A stretch of DNA of 64,000 bases from Geothrix campi (GCF_024609265.1 NZ_JANHMP010000001.1:1302001-1366000); one strand, 5' to 3'; positions 41,050-50,320 are shown, counted from the stretch's first letter. Notes: generated by a model not told the origin, from the sequence alone. Numbers and translations: made by a program.

Positions 41050-43236
41050 ATGGGAACGATTCGCATGGATCGCCGGCTGTTCCTGAAAAGCGCGGGCGCC
41101 ACCGCCGGGGCCGTCGCCGCCACACAGGTGGGATGCCTCAAATACTTCAAGAAAGGGCGCAGCTCCGCCGCAGAAACGAAGGAGATCCCGACGACCTGCG
41201 AGCTGTGCCCGAACAAATGTTCGGCCATCGCGGTGGTCGAGGGCGGCTTCGTCAAGAAGCTGAACCCCAACCCCGAGAACCCGAAATCCCGTGACATGCT
41301 GTGCGCCCGCGGCAACGCGGCCATCAAGCAGGTCTACGATCCCGACCGCCTCAAGCAGCCCATGATCCGCGTGGGGGCCCGGGGCGAAGGCAAGTGGAAG
41401 CCCGTGAGCTGGGACGAAGCCTTCGACTTCGCCGCCAAGAAACTCTCGGAAGTGAAGGGCAATTACGGGCCGGAAGCGTCCCTCTGGTCCTCCACCGAAG
41501 GCTTCCAGGAAGTCTTCTTCAAGAACCTGGGCCTGGCCTTCGGATCGCCGAACCTCGTGCGCCATCCCACCCTGTGCCTGGCTTCGGTCAACCTGGCCTA
41601 CAGCGCCACCTTCGGCACCGTGCCCAGCTTCGATCTGCTGAACAGCAAGTTTGTCATCATGTCCGGCGCGAACCGCTTCGAGAGCATCATCACGCCCGAC
41701 ACCATGGACCTCATCGGCGGCGTGATGGAGCGCAAGGCCAAGCTGGTCTACCTCGATCCCCGCTTCACGGTCACCGCCGCCAAGGCCGACGAGTGGTACC
41801 CCATCAAGCCCGGCACCGACCTGGCGTTCATCCTGGCCATGATCCACGTGATCATCGCCGAGAATCGCCACAGCAAGGACTTCGTGGCCGCCTACACCAC
41901 GGGCTTCGAGCAGCTCACCGAGCACGTGAAGCAGTACACGCCGGAGTGGGCCGAGAAGGAGACCGAGATCCCGGCCAAGGACATCGTCCGCATCGCCCGC
42001 GAGTTCGCCGATGCCGGTGCCCGGGCCCTCTACTATGCGGGCCGCCGGTCCTCCTGGTACCAGAACGACTTCCAGATGCGCCGCGCCCAGGCCATCCTCA
42101 ACGCCATCGTGGGCAACTGGGACCAGATGGGCGGCATGGTGCCGAACGCCAAGCTTCCCAAGGGTGAGTTCCTGTTCATGCCCTGGGACGAACCCAAGGC
42201 GCCCCGGGTGGATGAGATCAAGACGGCCTTCCCCCTGGCCGCCGCCGGCGACGGCGTCTACCTCAAGCTGCGCGAGAACGTGCTGAGCGGGAAGCCCTAC
42301 CCCGTCAAGGCCTGGATGGTCTACAAGCAGGACCCCATGAACTCCCTGCCCGACCAGGCCAAGACCCTGAAGATGATCGAGCAGATGGACTTCATCGGCG
42401 TGATCGATGTCCAGATGAGCGACATGGCCTGGTATGCCGACGTGGTCTTCCCCGAGAGCGCCTACCTGGAGCGGACCGATCCCGTCGAGGTCATGCCCGG
42501 CATCTGGCCCGCCGTGGTCTACCGCCAGCAGGTAGTGAAGCCCATCCACGACACGAAGCCGAACCTGGAGATCGTCCAGGGCCTGGCCAAGCGGCTTGGC
42601 CTCGGGGACTACTTCGACTACACCATCGAGCAGTGGGTGGAGGCAGAGTTCAAGGACCTGCCCATTCCCATGGCCGCCGAGCACATGAAGAAGCACGGTG
42701 TCTGGGCCGCCAGCGGCCAGCCCAGCTACGGCAAGACTCTGACCCCCGACCACCGGTTCGTCACCAAGACCGGCAAGATCGAGATCTTCTCCGAGCGCCT
42801 GCAGGAGGCGGGTTACGATCCGCTGCCGGTCTACGCAGCGCCTGTCCAGCCGCCCGGTGACCGGTTCCGGCTGATCCTCGGCCGCGTGGGCTACTTCACC
42901 CACGCCAACCAGTCGAACAACGTCTGGCTGCACGAGTTCATGAAGGAGAACGACCTCTGGATCAACCCGAAGCCCGCAGAGCGCCTGGGCATCCGGGACG
43001 GCTCCTACGTGAGCGTCAGCAGCAGCGTGGGCAGCGTGAAGCTCAAGGCCCGCGTCACGGAGGAGATCCGCCCGGACTGCGTGTTCATGCTTCACGGCTT
43101 CGGCAAGAAATCGAAGATGCAGAGCCTGGTCTACAACGTGGGCGCCAGTGACGCGGTGATCCTCGAGACGGCCTGGGACAAGGTGTCCGGCAACGCCGCC
43201 TTCCACGAAACCTTCGTCAAAGTCGCGAACGCCTGA
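41050..43236 (+). CDS. Tat-exported molybdopterin oxidoreductase, Psr/Phs/Arr-like catalytic subunit
   Basis: 728 aa. Tat signal (MDRRLFLKSAGATAGAVAA), [4Fe-4S] site TCELCPNKC plus MLCARGN, a bis-MGD core with RHPTLC (candidate Mo-ligating Cys, as in PsrA/PhsA) and VIMSGANRFES, and a C-terminal cofactor domain (GRVGYFTHANQSNNVWLHEF). With the four-cluster FeS protein and NrfD-like anchor that follow, it forms a PsrABC-type quinone-linked complex on the periplasmic side. Substrate could be polysulfide, thiosulfate, tetrathionate or arsenate; the sequence does not decide. Confidence 0.9.
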   Translation: MGTIRMDRRLFLKSAGATAGAVAATQVGCLKYFKKGRSSAAETKEIPTTCELCPNKCSAIAVVEGGFVKKLNPNPENPKSRDMLCARGNAAIKQVYDPDRLKQPMIRVGARGEGKWKPVSWDEAFDFAAKKLSEVKGNYGPEASLWSSTEGFQEVFFKNLGLAFGSPNLVRHPTLCLASVNLAYSATFGTVPSFDLLNSKFVIMSGANRFESIITPDTMDLIGGVMERKAKLVYLDPRFTVTAAKADEWYPIKPGTDLAFILAMIHVIIAENRHSKDFVAAYTTGFEQLTEHVKQYTPEWAEKETEIPAKDIVRIAREFADAGARALYYAGRRSSWYQNDFQMRRAQAILNAIVGNWDQMGGMVPNAKLPKGEFLFMPWDEPKAPRVDEIKTAFPLAAAGDGVYLKLRENVLSGKPYPVKAWMVYKQDPMNSLPDQAKTLKMIEQMDFIGVIDVQMSDMAWYADVVFPESAYLERTDPVEVMPGIWPAVVYRQQVVKPIHDTKPNLEIVQGLAKRLGLGDYFDYTIEQWVEAEFKDLPIPMAAEHMKKHGVWAASGQPSYGKTLTPDHRFVTKTGKIEIFSERLQEAGYDPLPVYAAPVQPPGDRFRLILGRVGYFTHANQSNNVWLHEFMKENDLWINPKPAERLGIRDGSYVSVSSSVGSVKLKARVTEEIRPDCVFMLHGFGKKSKMQSLVYNVGASDAVILETAWDKVSGNAAFHETFVKVANA

Positions 43237-43248
43237 GGGGGGTGAACC

Positions 43249-43800
43249 ATGGCCATGAAGAAGAAGCGTTACGCCCTCGTCGTCGACTCCAGGAAATGCA
43301 TCAACTGCAAGGCCTGTGTCGTCGCGTGCAAGGCCGAGAACAACGTCCCCATCGGGAACTTCAGGAACCGGATCAACGAGGAACGGAAGGGCGAATACCC
43401 CAAGCTCAGCATCAACTTCGAACCGGAGCAGTGTCATCACTGCGCCGAACCCTCCTGCGTCCGCGTGTGCCCCACGGGCGCCTCGTGGCAGCGCAAGGAC
43501 GGCATCGTCCTCGTCAACTACGACGAGTGCATCGGCTGCCGGTACTGCATGGTCGCCTGCCCCTACGACGCCCGCTACTTCAACGAGGAACAGGGCGTGG
43601 TGGACAAGTGCACCCTGTGCAGCCACCGGGTGGACAAAGGCAATGTCCCCGCCTGCGTCGAGACCTGCCCCTCCAAGGTGCGCGTCTTCGGCGACCTGGA
43701 GGACACCTCCAGCCGGATCCATGAGTTGCTCGCCACGCGGCGCTACCGCGTGAAGGAACCCCAGACGGGCAACGGCCCCCAACTCTACTACCTGCTCTAG
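43249..43800 (+). CDS. Four-cluster [4Fe-4S] electron-transfer subunit (PsrB/PhsB-like)
   Basis: 183 aa. Four Cys clusters in order: CINCKACVVACK, CHHCAEPSCVRVCPTGA, CIGCRYCMVACPYDAR and CTLCSH...CVETCPSKV. No signal peptide: it is probably exported bound to the Tat-signal subunit. AGGGGGG precedes the ATG. Sits between the catalytic and membrane subunits with gaps of 12 and 9 bases, so it links them electrically. Confidence 0.95.
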   Translation: MAMKKKRYALVVDSRKCINCKACVVACKAENNVPIGNFRNRINEERKGEYPKLSINFEPEQCHHCAEPSCVRVCPTGASWQRKDGIVLVNYDECIGCRYCMVACPYDARYFNEEQGVVDKCTLCSHRVDKGNVPACVETCPSKVRVFGDLEDTSSRIHELLATRRYRVKEPQTGNGPQLYYLL

Positions 43801-43809
43801 GAGGAAGAC

Positions 43810-44790
43810 ATGCACGAGTTCAATTGGGGCCTCCTCATCGTCATCTACCTCTTCCTGGGCGGGCTTTCCGCCGGGCTCTTCTTCGCCGCCGGTCTCGCGG
43901 ACTACATGACCGTCGATGACAAGCCGGTCTACGCGCGCGTGGCCCGCATGGGCGCCTTCCTCGCGCCCTGGCCCGTGGCCATCGGCTCGGGCCTGCTCAT
44001 CCTCGACCTGGGGAACTGGTACCGGTTCTACAAGCTGTTCATCCACTTCCGGTGGGAGAGCCCCATGTCCATCGGGTCGTATCTCCTGACGATCTTCACG
44101 GTGATCGCCTTCCTCTACCTCTTCGCGTGGCTCACTGCCGACGAGCGCCAGTGGCTGTTCAGCAAGGTGCCCGCCACCTGGAAGCAGGTCCATCGCCTGA
44201 ACGTGGACATCTCGTCCTGGCGCGGGAAGATCGCCATGGTGGGTTTCCCCTTCTCCATCGGCGTGGGCATCTACACGGGCGTGCTGCTGGGTGCCGTGTC
44301 CGCGCGCCCCTTCTGGAACACCAACCTGGTGGCCCAGATGTTCCTGTTCTCCGCCCTTTCCAGTGGGGCCGCGGCCCTCATGCTGGCCATGGTCCTGAAC
44401 AAGAAGAGCCCCGCCGAGAAGCATGAGATCAAGTTCCTGGTCACCCTGGACGTGGTGTTCATCTCGCTGGAGCTGTTCATCATCCTGCCCTACCTGATCC
44501 ACGGACAGCTGTCCTCCCTGGCGGTGAAGCAGGCCCTGGGGCTGATTCTGGGCGGCCCGTACACCTTCGTCTTCTGGGGCCCCTTCCTCGTCATGGGCCT
44601 CCTGGTGCCGCTGGCCATCGAGGTCTACGAACTCGCCCCCAACATCTTCAAGGGCCACGAGTTCCACGGCAGCCGCAACCTGGCCCTCACCGCCGCCGGC
44701 CTGGTCCTGATCGGCGGCTTCCTGCTCCGCTACATCTTCGTCTACGCTGGCCAGGTGAGCAGCTTCCACCAGATGGGGCTGCTCCGCTAA
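43810..44790 (+). CDS. NrfD/PsrC-like quinone-binding membrane subunit
   Basis: 326 aa with about eight to nine hydrophobic helices. Starts FNWGLLIVIYLFLGGLSAGLFF, the NrfD family opening; WRGKIAMVGFPFSIGVGIYTG and NTNLVAQMFLFSALSSGAAAL are further blocks. It anchors the FeS and Mo subunits and exchanges electrons with menaquinone. Preceded by AGGAGG. Last structural subunit before the chaperone gene. Confidence 0.94.
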   Translation: MHEFNWGLLIVIYLFLGGLSAGLFFAAGLADYMTVDDKPVYARVARMGAFLAPWPVAIGSGLLILDLGNWYRFYKLFIHFRWESPMSIGSYLLTIFTVIAFLYLFAWLTADERQWLFSKVPATWKQVHRLNVDISSWRGKIAMVGFPFSIGVGIYTGVLLGAVSARPFWNTNLVAQMFLFSALSSGAAALMLAMVLNKKSPAEKHEIKFLVTLDVVFISLELFIILPYLIHGQLSSLAVKQALGLILGGPYTFVFWGPFLVMGLLVPLAIEVYELAPNIFKGHEFHGSRNLALTAAGLVLIGGFLLRYIFVYAGQVSSFHQMGLLR

Positions 44791-44801
44791 AAGGATCACC
44801 C

Positions 44802-45389
44802 ATGCCACTCGCGCTCCTGGCGGACCTCGCCCAGATCCTCGCCGAAGTCTTCCTGGAACCCGATGCCGACCTCAAGGAGGGGCTGGGGCAGCTGCTGGCC
44901 AGCGGCCCCGGCCCCTCCCTGGCCTCGCCCCTGGCCCGGATGGTGGAACACACTCTCCCGGCTCAGGACCAGCCCGTGGAGTACGCCCGGCTCTTCCACC
45001 ACGCCAAGGACACGGACACGATCCACCTGTTCGAGTCCGTCCAGGCGCGGGGCCACCACATGGCCCCCGAGGTGCTCGAGCCCCTCAAGGCCATCTACGA
45101 CGAGGCCGACATCTCCATCCAGGAGGACCTGGCCGTTCCGCCCGACCACCTGGGGCTGGAACTCGCCTGCCTGAGCTACCTGCTGGGTCAGGTCATCGAA
45201 GGGGATCTGGCAGAGCGAACCCTGTTCGTGGAACTGGCCCGGCGCCTGCTCCGGGAGCACCTGCGCCCCTTTGTGGCCGCGGTGGCTGAGCAGCTCCCCC
45301 AGGTCCAGGCCCACCCGTACTACCAGGCCGCCGGGGAACTGGCCGGCGCCCTCTTGCCGGAAACCGAGAAGGCGCTGGCGGAATTCTAG
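44802..45389 (+). CDS. TorD/DmsD-family chaperone for the molybdoenzyme
   Basis: 195 aa, all helical. PVEYARLFHHAKDTDTIHLFESV is the recognisable TorD-like core (ExxRLF...HLFES), and ELACLSYLLGQVIEG matches the following helix. These proteins bind the Tat signal of Mo enzymes and hold them until cofactor is inserted. It follows the NrfD gene by 11 bases, so it is specific to this reductase. Confidence 0.88.
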   Translation: MPLALLADLAQILAEVFLEPDADLKEGLGQLLASGPGPSLASPLARMVEHTLPAQDQPVEYARLFHHAKDTDTIHLFESVQARGHHMAPEVLEPLKAIYDEADISIQEDLAVPPDHLGLELACLSYLLGQVIEGDLAERTLFVELARRLLREHLRPFVAAVAEQLPQVQAHPYYQAAGELAGALLPETEKALAEF

Positions 45390-45436
45390 CCAACCCCCTG
45401 CTGGACAAAGGCTTGCTCCGCACCCAGCATGGAGCC

Positions 45437-46816
45437 ATGAGCGTCCCCACGACCATCCTCCTGGTGGATGACGAGCCGGGTATCCGGCGGTCCCTGGGCG
45501 AAGCCCTCAAGGATGAGGGTTACCACGTCGTGAAGGCCGAGCGGGGCGAACAGGCCATCGACCTGCTCCACAACCCCGATGGCGAAGGCATCCAGCTCAT
45601 GCTGCTCGATGTCTGGCTGCCTGGGCAGGACGGCCTGGAGACGTTGAAGCAGGCCAAGCAGGTCAGGCCCGACCTGCCCGTGGTGATGATCTCAGGGCAC
45701 GCGAGCATCGACACCGCGCTGCAGGCCACCAAGCTGGGCGCCTTCGACTTCCTCGAGAAGCCCATCGACCTCGACCGCCTGCTGCTGGTGACGGGGAACG
45801 CCCTGCGGCAGTCGAAGCTGGAGCGGGAGAACCAGCGGCTCCAGGCGGAGGTCGAGGGTGGGCGCTTCTTCCTGGCGGACAGCCCTGCCATGAAGCGGCT
45901 CATGGCTGATGTGGCTCTGGTGGCGCCCACGGAAGGCCGCGTGTTGCTTACCGGCGAGAACGGCAGCGGCAAGGAGGAGGTGGCACGGCTCCTCCATCTG
46001 CAAAGCCCTCGGAAGGATGCGCCTTTCGTCGAAGTGAACTGCGCCGCCATTCCCGAAGAACTCATCGAGAGTGAGCTCTTCGGCCACCTGAAGGGCGCCT
46101 TCACCGGGGCCGTGCGCGACCAGAAGGGCAAGTTCCGCGAGGCGGACGGCGGCACGCTCTTCCTCGACGAGGTGGGCGACATGTCGCTCAAGACCCAGGC
46201 CAAGGTCCTGCGCGCCCTCCAGGAGGGCCGGGTGGAACCCGTGGGCGGCGGTGGTGCCGTGGGGGTGGACGTGCGCGTCATCGCCGCCACCAACAAGGAT
46301 CTGGCCGGGGAGATCTCCAAGGGCCGCTTCCGCGAGGATCTCTACTTCCGGCTCGCCGTGGTGCCCCTCCGCATCCCGCCCCTGCGGGAGCGGCCCGAAG
46401 ACATCCTGCCCCTGGCTGAGGCCTTCATCAGCCGCATCGGCCGCCAGTACGGCCGCCCGCCCAAGCACCTGGGCCCCGAGGCGAAGGAAACCCTGCTGCG
46501 CCACGACTGGCCCGGCAACGTGCGCGAGCTGAAGAACCTCATGGAGCGGGCCGTCATCCTGGGCCGCGGCGCCGAGATCGGCCCCCGCGACCTGGGCCCC
46601 CTGGCCGCCCGGCACCTGGCCGAGCCCGACCCCTTCTCCTTCCCCGAGTTCCCCAGCCTCAAGGAGGCCCGCGACTGGTTCGAGGCCCAGTACCTCCAGC
46701 GGGAGATGCGCCTGCAGAATGGCAACATGACCCGTGTGGCCGAGCGCGTGGGCGTAGACCGCTCCAACCTCTACAAGCGCCTCAAGGCCCTGGGCATCGA
46801 ACCCAGGGAGAGCTAG
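45437..46816 (+). CDS. Sigma-54-dependent response regulator (NtrC/NtrX-like)
   Basis: 459 aa. Receiver domain (VDDEPGIRRSL, LLDVWLPGQDG with phospho-Asp, KPID), AAA+ domain with Walker A TGENGSGKEEV, intact GAFTGA sigma-54 contact loop (HLKGAFTGAVRD), Walker B FLDEVGDM, and a Fis-type HTH (NMTRVAERVGVDRSNLYKRL). The ATG at 45437 is preferred. No kinase is adjacent. Downstream of the reductase operon, it may control it or be a general stress regulator. Confidence 0.94.
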   Translation: MSVPTTILLVDDEPGIRRSLGEALKDEGYHVVKAERGEQAIDLLHNPDGEGIQLMLLDVWLPGQDGLETLKQAKQVRPDLPVVMISGHASIDTALQATKLGAFDFLEKPIDLDRLLLVTGNALRQSKLERENQRLQAEVEGGRFFLADSPAMKRLMADVALVAPTEGRVLLTGENGSGKEEVARLLHLQSPRKDAPFVEVNCAAIPEELIESELFGHLKGAFTGAVRDQKGKFREADGGTLFLDEVGDMSLKTQAKVLRALQEGRVEPVGGGGAVGVDVRVIAATNKDLAGEISKGRFREDLYFRLAVVPLRIPPLRERPEDILPLAEAFISRIGRQYGRPPKHLGPEAKETLLRHDWPGNVRELKNLMERAVILGRGAEIGPRDLGPLAARHLAEPDPFSFPEFPSLKEARDWFEAQYLQREMRLQNGNMTRVAERVGVDRSNLYKRLKALGIEPRES

Positions 46817-46827
46817 GCAGGGTCCCG

Positions 46828-47229
46828 ATGGCGGACAAGAAGTGGTTCAAGATTGGAGAAGCCGCCACCCTCATCGGCGTGGGCCCCAAGGATCTGCGCT
46901 ACTGGGAAGACGTCATCCCCGACATCAAGCCCCGGCGCAGCAAGGGCAACCTCCGCTACTACCATGTGGACGAACTGCCCCGCCTGAAGCGCATCAAGGC
47001 CTGGCTGGCCGAAGGCCTCACCGTCGCCGACTGCGCGGAGCTGCTGGCCCATGGCCACCTCGTGCAGCGCCTCGATCTGGGCCTCGAAGGCGACGAGCTC
47101 CCGGCCGCCCCCGCCCAGAAGCCCAAACCCACCATCCCGAGGCTCCTCCGCACCAGCTCTGACCTCCAGCCCATCCTCAAATCCGTGCGGGCCCTGTACG
47201 AACGCCTCTCCACGCCAGTCAAACCTTGA
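46828..47229 (+). CDS. MerR-family regulator
   Basis: 133 aa. N-terminal winged HTH ([43 protein letters not shown]) followed by a short disordered Pro/Lys stretch and a helix. No Cys cluster for metal sensing. Lies 12 bases after the sigma-54 regulator and just before tRNA-Pro; MerR genes next to tRNA-Pro are also seen in other deep anaerobe lineages. Confidence 0.88.
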   Translation: MADKKWFKIGEAATLIGVGPKDLRYWEDVIPDIKPRRSKGNLRYYHVDELPRLKRIKAWLAEGLTVADCAELLAHGHLVQRLDLGLEGDELPAAPAQKPKPTIPRLLRTSSDLQPILKSVRALYERLSTPVKP

Positions 47230-47264
47230 CGCAAGGCCACACCCGTTCTAGAGTCAATAGTTCA

Positions 47265-47341
<77 letters not shown>

Positions 47342-47388
47342 AAACACCAGAAAACGGGGCCCAATCGGGCCCCTTTTTCTGGTGTTTC
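47342..47388 (+). terminator. Intrinsic terminator after tRNA-Pro
   Basis: GGGGCCC (47356-47362)-AATC-GGGCCCC (47367-47373) stem followed by TTTTT, with outer arms AACACCAG/CTGGTGTT that lengthen the stem. A classical Rho-independent terminator. Confidence 0.9.
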
Positions 47389-47399
47389 GACCCTCCGGG

Positions 47400-47761
47400 T
47401 CGAGAGGATTCGAACCTCCGAGTGGGATTGCGGAGACAGCGCGGGGCGCTGTCGGGAGCAAGACCGGCGGCTGGCGCAGCCAGACGCAGTTCGAATCCCG
47501 CCTTGATGGGTCAATCCCAAATACGGAGCACGATGAACCTCCGAGTGGGGCCGCCCGAGGCGTGTCTCTCCACCTAACGCATCCTCCACTGGAGGATGCT
47601 CCCACTCGCTTCGCTCGCGGAGCCTCTTGCACGCCGTAGCGAGACCGACGGCTGGCCCAGCCAGACGCGGCTCGAATCTCGCCTTGATGGGTCGATCCCA
47701 ATTACGGAGCACGACCCACCTCCTCATGGGCTTGCGGAGGTGGGCCACCGTCGCCCTCCGC
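47400..47761. repeat. Repeat-rich spacer after tRNA-Pro
   Basis: No convincing gene. It holds (a) an inverted copy of about 21 bases of the tRNA-Pro T-arm at 47401-47421; (b) two related ~93-base units at about 47457-47549 and 47638-47730 (181 apart) sharing agacc-g-cggctgg-cagccagacgc, tcgaat, cgccttgatgggtc and tacggagcacga; (c) the phrase aacctccgagtggg at 47413 and 47536; (d) a 9-bp hairpin GCATCCTCC/GGAGGATGC (47579-47599). Looks like decayed element ends next to a tRNA. Confidence 0.7.
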
Positions 47762-48847
47762 CTACGGCCGCACCGCCAGCCGCAGCGCCAGCCCCATGTC
47801 CGCCGTGTTCTCGTTGTTGGTGATGTTGTTGATGTAGCTGAAGGTCATGACGGTGCGCGACCCCAGGCGGACATGCATGCCAAGGTCGTGGATCACGGAA
47901 GGCTTGTCCAGGGTGGCTCCGGGGCCCTGGGAGGTGAGCGCATCGTGGTAGAGGAGGACGAGAAATGGCCGTACCCGGGACCACCCACGCCACTCCCAGC
48001 CCAGGTGGCCGGCGATCTGGTCCTTGATGAGGAAGGGGTTCAGACCGTCCCCGCCCTTGAGGCCACGGCGCAGGTAGGCCGCACCCCCGTTGACGGCCTG
48101 CTGCCCGATGGGGCGCCACTGGAAGGTCAGGCCGGCGCTCGCGTCCCAATCCGAACGGAACTGGCCGGCGAATCGGGTGGCGGGCACCTGCAAGGCACCG
48201 AGGAAGCTGACGGTCAACGTGGGTCCTTCATGGAAGCGGTGGATGACGGCGAGGACCGGATCCACCGGGTGGAGGCGGACCGCTGTCTGGGAGAAGTAGA
48301 CCACCTGCCCTTTCTGGATGATGGCGGCGGTGAGCTGATCCCGAACGATGGCTTCCCGCCCTGCCTGCTCGAATCCAAGTCTGTGGACACCCTCGATCAG
48401 CCCGTCCATGAAACCGCCGTCGAGGCTCTGCCAGCCCAGGGTCAGCGCCACATCGGTGTCGGGCGTCAGGCCGTAGCGAAAGCTGAGTTCCGTCCGCTGG
48501 ATTTCGGCATCGAAGAAATAGATCAGAGGCTCGTTCGGCAGGGAGGCGGCGAACGTCTCCGCACCCGGCTGATCCACGCTGAATCGGCCGGAGGTGTCCC
48601 GCCTGAGGCGGTCCTTGATCAGATCCGAAAACTCGAAGGTGTTCGACCGGGTCATTTGGAAGGCGAACCGCCATTGCCCCTGGCCGACCGTCTCCGCACC
48701 CACCGGACGGTAGGTCAGAGGAACCAGGTTCAGCGGGAAGAGGTCCCGGCTGGACGGAGGGCCCGGGTCAGGCCAGGGATCCTCCGATGCCGCGACAAGG
48801 GGGAGCGTCAGGGTGAGAAGGAGGCCCATCACGCGGCTTCGGAGCAT
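47762..48847 (-). CDS. DUF3187-type outer-membrane protein
   Basis: 361 aa. Signal peptide (LRSRVMGLLLTLTLPLVAA), then NLFPLNLVPLTYRP-like opening (DLFPLNLVPLTYRPVGAE), SNTFEF, DAEIQRTELSFRYGLTPDTDVAL and a beta-rich body ending GLALRLAVRP. DUF3187 proteins are predicted outer-membrane barrels of unknown function. The ATG at 48847 has GGAAGG upstream. Divergent from a TetR gene that may control it. Confidence 0.8.
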   Translation of the reverse strand: MLRSRVMGLLLTLTLPLVAASEDPWPDPGPPSSRDLFPLNLVPLTYRPVGAETVGQGQWRFAFQMTRSNTFEFSDLIKDRLRRDTSGRFSVDQPGAETFAASLPNEPLIYFFDAEIQRTELSFRYGLTPDTDVALTLGWQSLDGGFMDGLIEGVHRLGFEQAGREAIVRDQLTAAIIQKGQVVYFSQTAVRLHPVDPVLAVIHRFHEGPTLTVSFLGALQVPATRFAGQFRSDWDASAGLTFQWRPIGQQAVNGGAAYLRRGLKGGDGLNPFLIKDQIAGHLGWEWRGWSRVRPFLVLLYHDALTSQGPGATLDKPSVIHDLGMHVRLGSRTVMTFSYINNITNNENTADMGLALRLAVRP

Positions 48848-48865
48848 AAACCTTCCACGGCGGAT

Positions 48866-48907
48866 CTGGAGGCCCGCGGGGACGCCGGGTCGCTCCCTGG
48901 CCTCCAG
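48866..48907. promoter_or_regulatory. Inverted repeat in DUF3187/TetR divergent region
   Basis: Perfect 9-bp arms CTGGAGGCC (48866-48874) and GGCCTCCAG (48899-48907) separated by 24 bases, between the divergent starts. Could be an operator or an mRNA hairpin in the DUF3187 leader; no clear -10 was found. Confidence 0.3.
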
Positions 48908-48957
48908 CCACTCCGCGACGCGGATCGAATCCAAGTGGGGATATCCTGGGTTCCTAC

Positions 48958-49623
48958 ATGGAACCTAAAACCCCAGACACGCGCACTTCCCTGCTCCAGG
49001 CCGCCCTGGTGTGCTTCGCCGACTACGGATTCGACGGCACGAGCATGCGGATGATCGCGGAGAAGGCTGGCCGTCCCCTTTCGCTCCTCTCCCACTACTT
49101 CAAGAACAAGGAGGGGCTCTACCTGGAAGTGTTCAAGCACATCCTCGAGACCTCCGCGCCGCAGGCCCCGAATCCCGCGCTCGCCTCGGGCCTGGATCAG
49201 CGGGATCCACAGGCAGCCATCCGCCTGCTGCGGGAACAGATCCACTTCATGTACCAGCAGGCGGCTCCGGATGCAGCCGCGGCCAAGCCGTTCATGGATC
49301 AGCGGGCCAGGCTTTGGGTGCGCGAGTTCCGCGCGCCCCGGCCCAGCCTCCGCCCGATCATCCAGCAGTACCTCGGCCCGGCCACGGACTTGATCCGGAA
49401 CTGCATCCAAGCCCTCCGGCCGGAGCTCAATGCGGCCCAGGTGGCCTTCCTGGGCGCCACGATCATGGGCCAGGTGGCGGGCCATGGAACGATGTCGGGC
49501 CTCCACAAAGTGTTGTGGGGCGAGCTGCCCCCCTTCGGCAGCCACTTCCAGGAGGCCGAACTGCTCGTGGATTTCTGCCTGCACGGTCTGAGGGCGGGCA
49601 CACCGGCCCTGCGGGAAGAGTAG
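48958..49623 (+). CDS. TetR-family regulator (1)
   Basis: 221 aa. TetR HTH: TSLLQAALVCFADYGFDGTSMRMIAEKAG, quoted in part, and LLSHYFKNKEGLYLEVF. The C-terminal ligand domain (HFMYQQAAPDAAAAKPFMDQR) resembles CerR/DUF1956-type TetR proteins. Divergent from DUF3187 and about 900 bases from a second TetR of the same style that precedes the RND pump. Confidence 0.92.
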   Translation: MEPKTPDTRTSLLQAALVCFADYGFDGTSMRMIAEKAGRPLSLLSHYFKNKEGLYLEVFKHILETSAPQAPNPALASGLDQRDPQAAIRLLREQIHFMYQQAAPDAAAAKPFMDQRARLWVREFRAPRPSLRPIIQQYLGPATDLIRNCIQALRPELNAAQVAFLGATIMGQVAGHGTMSGLHKVLWGELPPFGSHFQEAELLVDFCLHGLRAGTPALREE

Positions 49624-49691
49624 ACCCGGGGACCGGGAGGAGTGGCCCCCCCGGCCCGGGAATGCCGCAGCGGCCAACATCTGCCACAGCG

Positions 49692-50246
49692 CTAGAAGCG
49701 ATAGATGAAGGTCGCGTTGAGCGTGGGCGACGTGATCTCGGGCTTGGCGCCAAAGAGCTCGGGCTCGTACTTCGTGTAGACGTACCGGAGTTCGGCACCC
49801 AGGTTCGGGGTGAACATGCAGCCTGCGGAGACCGAGCCGTACGGAGCGTTCGGAGTGTCGTCGGCACTCATGCCAGGCAGGTCCACCTCGAACTTCGCCA
49901 GGCCGAAACCGAGGCCCGCCCCGAGGTAGGCCCCCTTGTTCACCTGCTGCGAGAAGAAGTAGTTGTAGTCGGCCCCGAGCTGAAGGGTCTGGACCTTGCG
50001 GTGATTCTTTTCGAAGGTGGTGTAGTCCAGCCTCGGCACAACGGCGTGACCGCCGGTGAAGCCGATCACCAGGTGCGCGCCCAGGCCATAGCCTAGGGAG
50101 TTGTCCAGCAGGTCCTGGTCGCCAAGATCGCTGGTGGGATAGGCAAGCGTGCCCTGGAGGCCGAACTTGAGGTCCTGGGCGGAGAGGGAACCGCTGGCGA
50201 GCAACGCGCCCGTCAGGCAGAAAGCCAACCTTAGGCTCGATTTCAT
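49692..50246 (-). CDS. Small outer-membrane beta-barrel protein
   Basis: 184 aa. Signal peptide (KSSLRLAFCLTGALLASGSLSAQ), then an eight-strand barrel pattern (FGLQGTLAYPTSDLGD, LGYGLGAHLVIGF, GAYLGAGLGFGLAKF, NLGAELRYVYTKYEP) ending NATFIYRF with terminal Phe. OmpW/opacity-like. AGGAG precedes the ATG at 50246. It is divergent from the TetR-RND operon and appears to share its operator region. Confidence 0.85.
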   Translation of the reverse strand: MKSSLRLAFCLTGALLASGSLSAQDLKFGLQGTLAYPTSDLGDQDLLDNSLGYGLGAHLVIGFTGGHAVVPRLDYTTFEKNHRKVQTLQLGADYNYFFSQQVNKGAYLGAGLGFGLAKFEVDLPGMSADDTPNAPYGSVSAGCMFTPNLGAELRYVYTKYEPELFGAKPEITSPTLNATFIYRF

Positions 50247-50320
50247 GGGGATCTCCTTGTGCCCGGTCGGGCAGGACAAGTGGGGAAGGCTCCTGGCCGG
50301 CTCGACCAGGAAGGCAAATA

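Noticed and set aside
39238-44808. Very long open frame (over 1800 codons) antisense to the porin-reductase operon
   Set aside because: It is a mirror of GC-rich codon bias in well-identified genes; composition is Gly/Ala/Val/His-rich with no domain, and it covers six real genes.
47400-47475. Second tRNA on the minus strand
   Set aside because: Only a T-arm-like segment matches; no D-arm, anticodon arm or pairing acceptor stem could be found.
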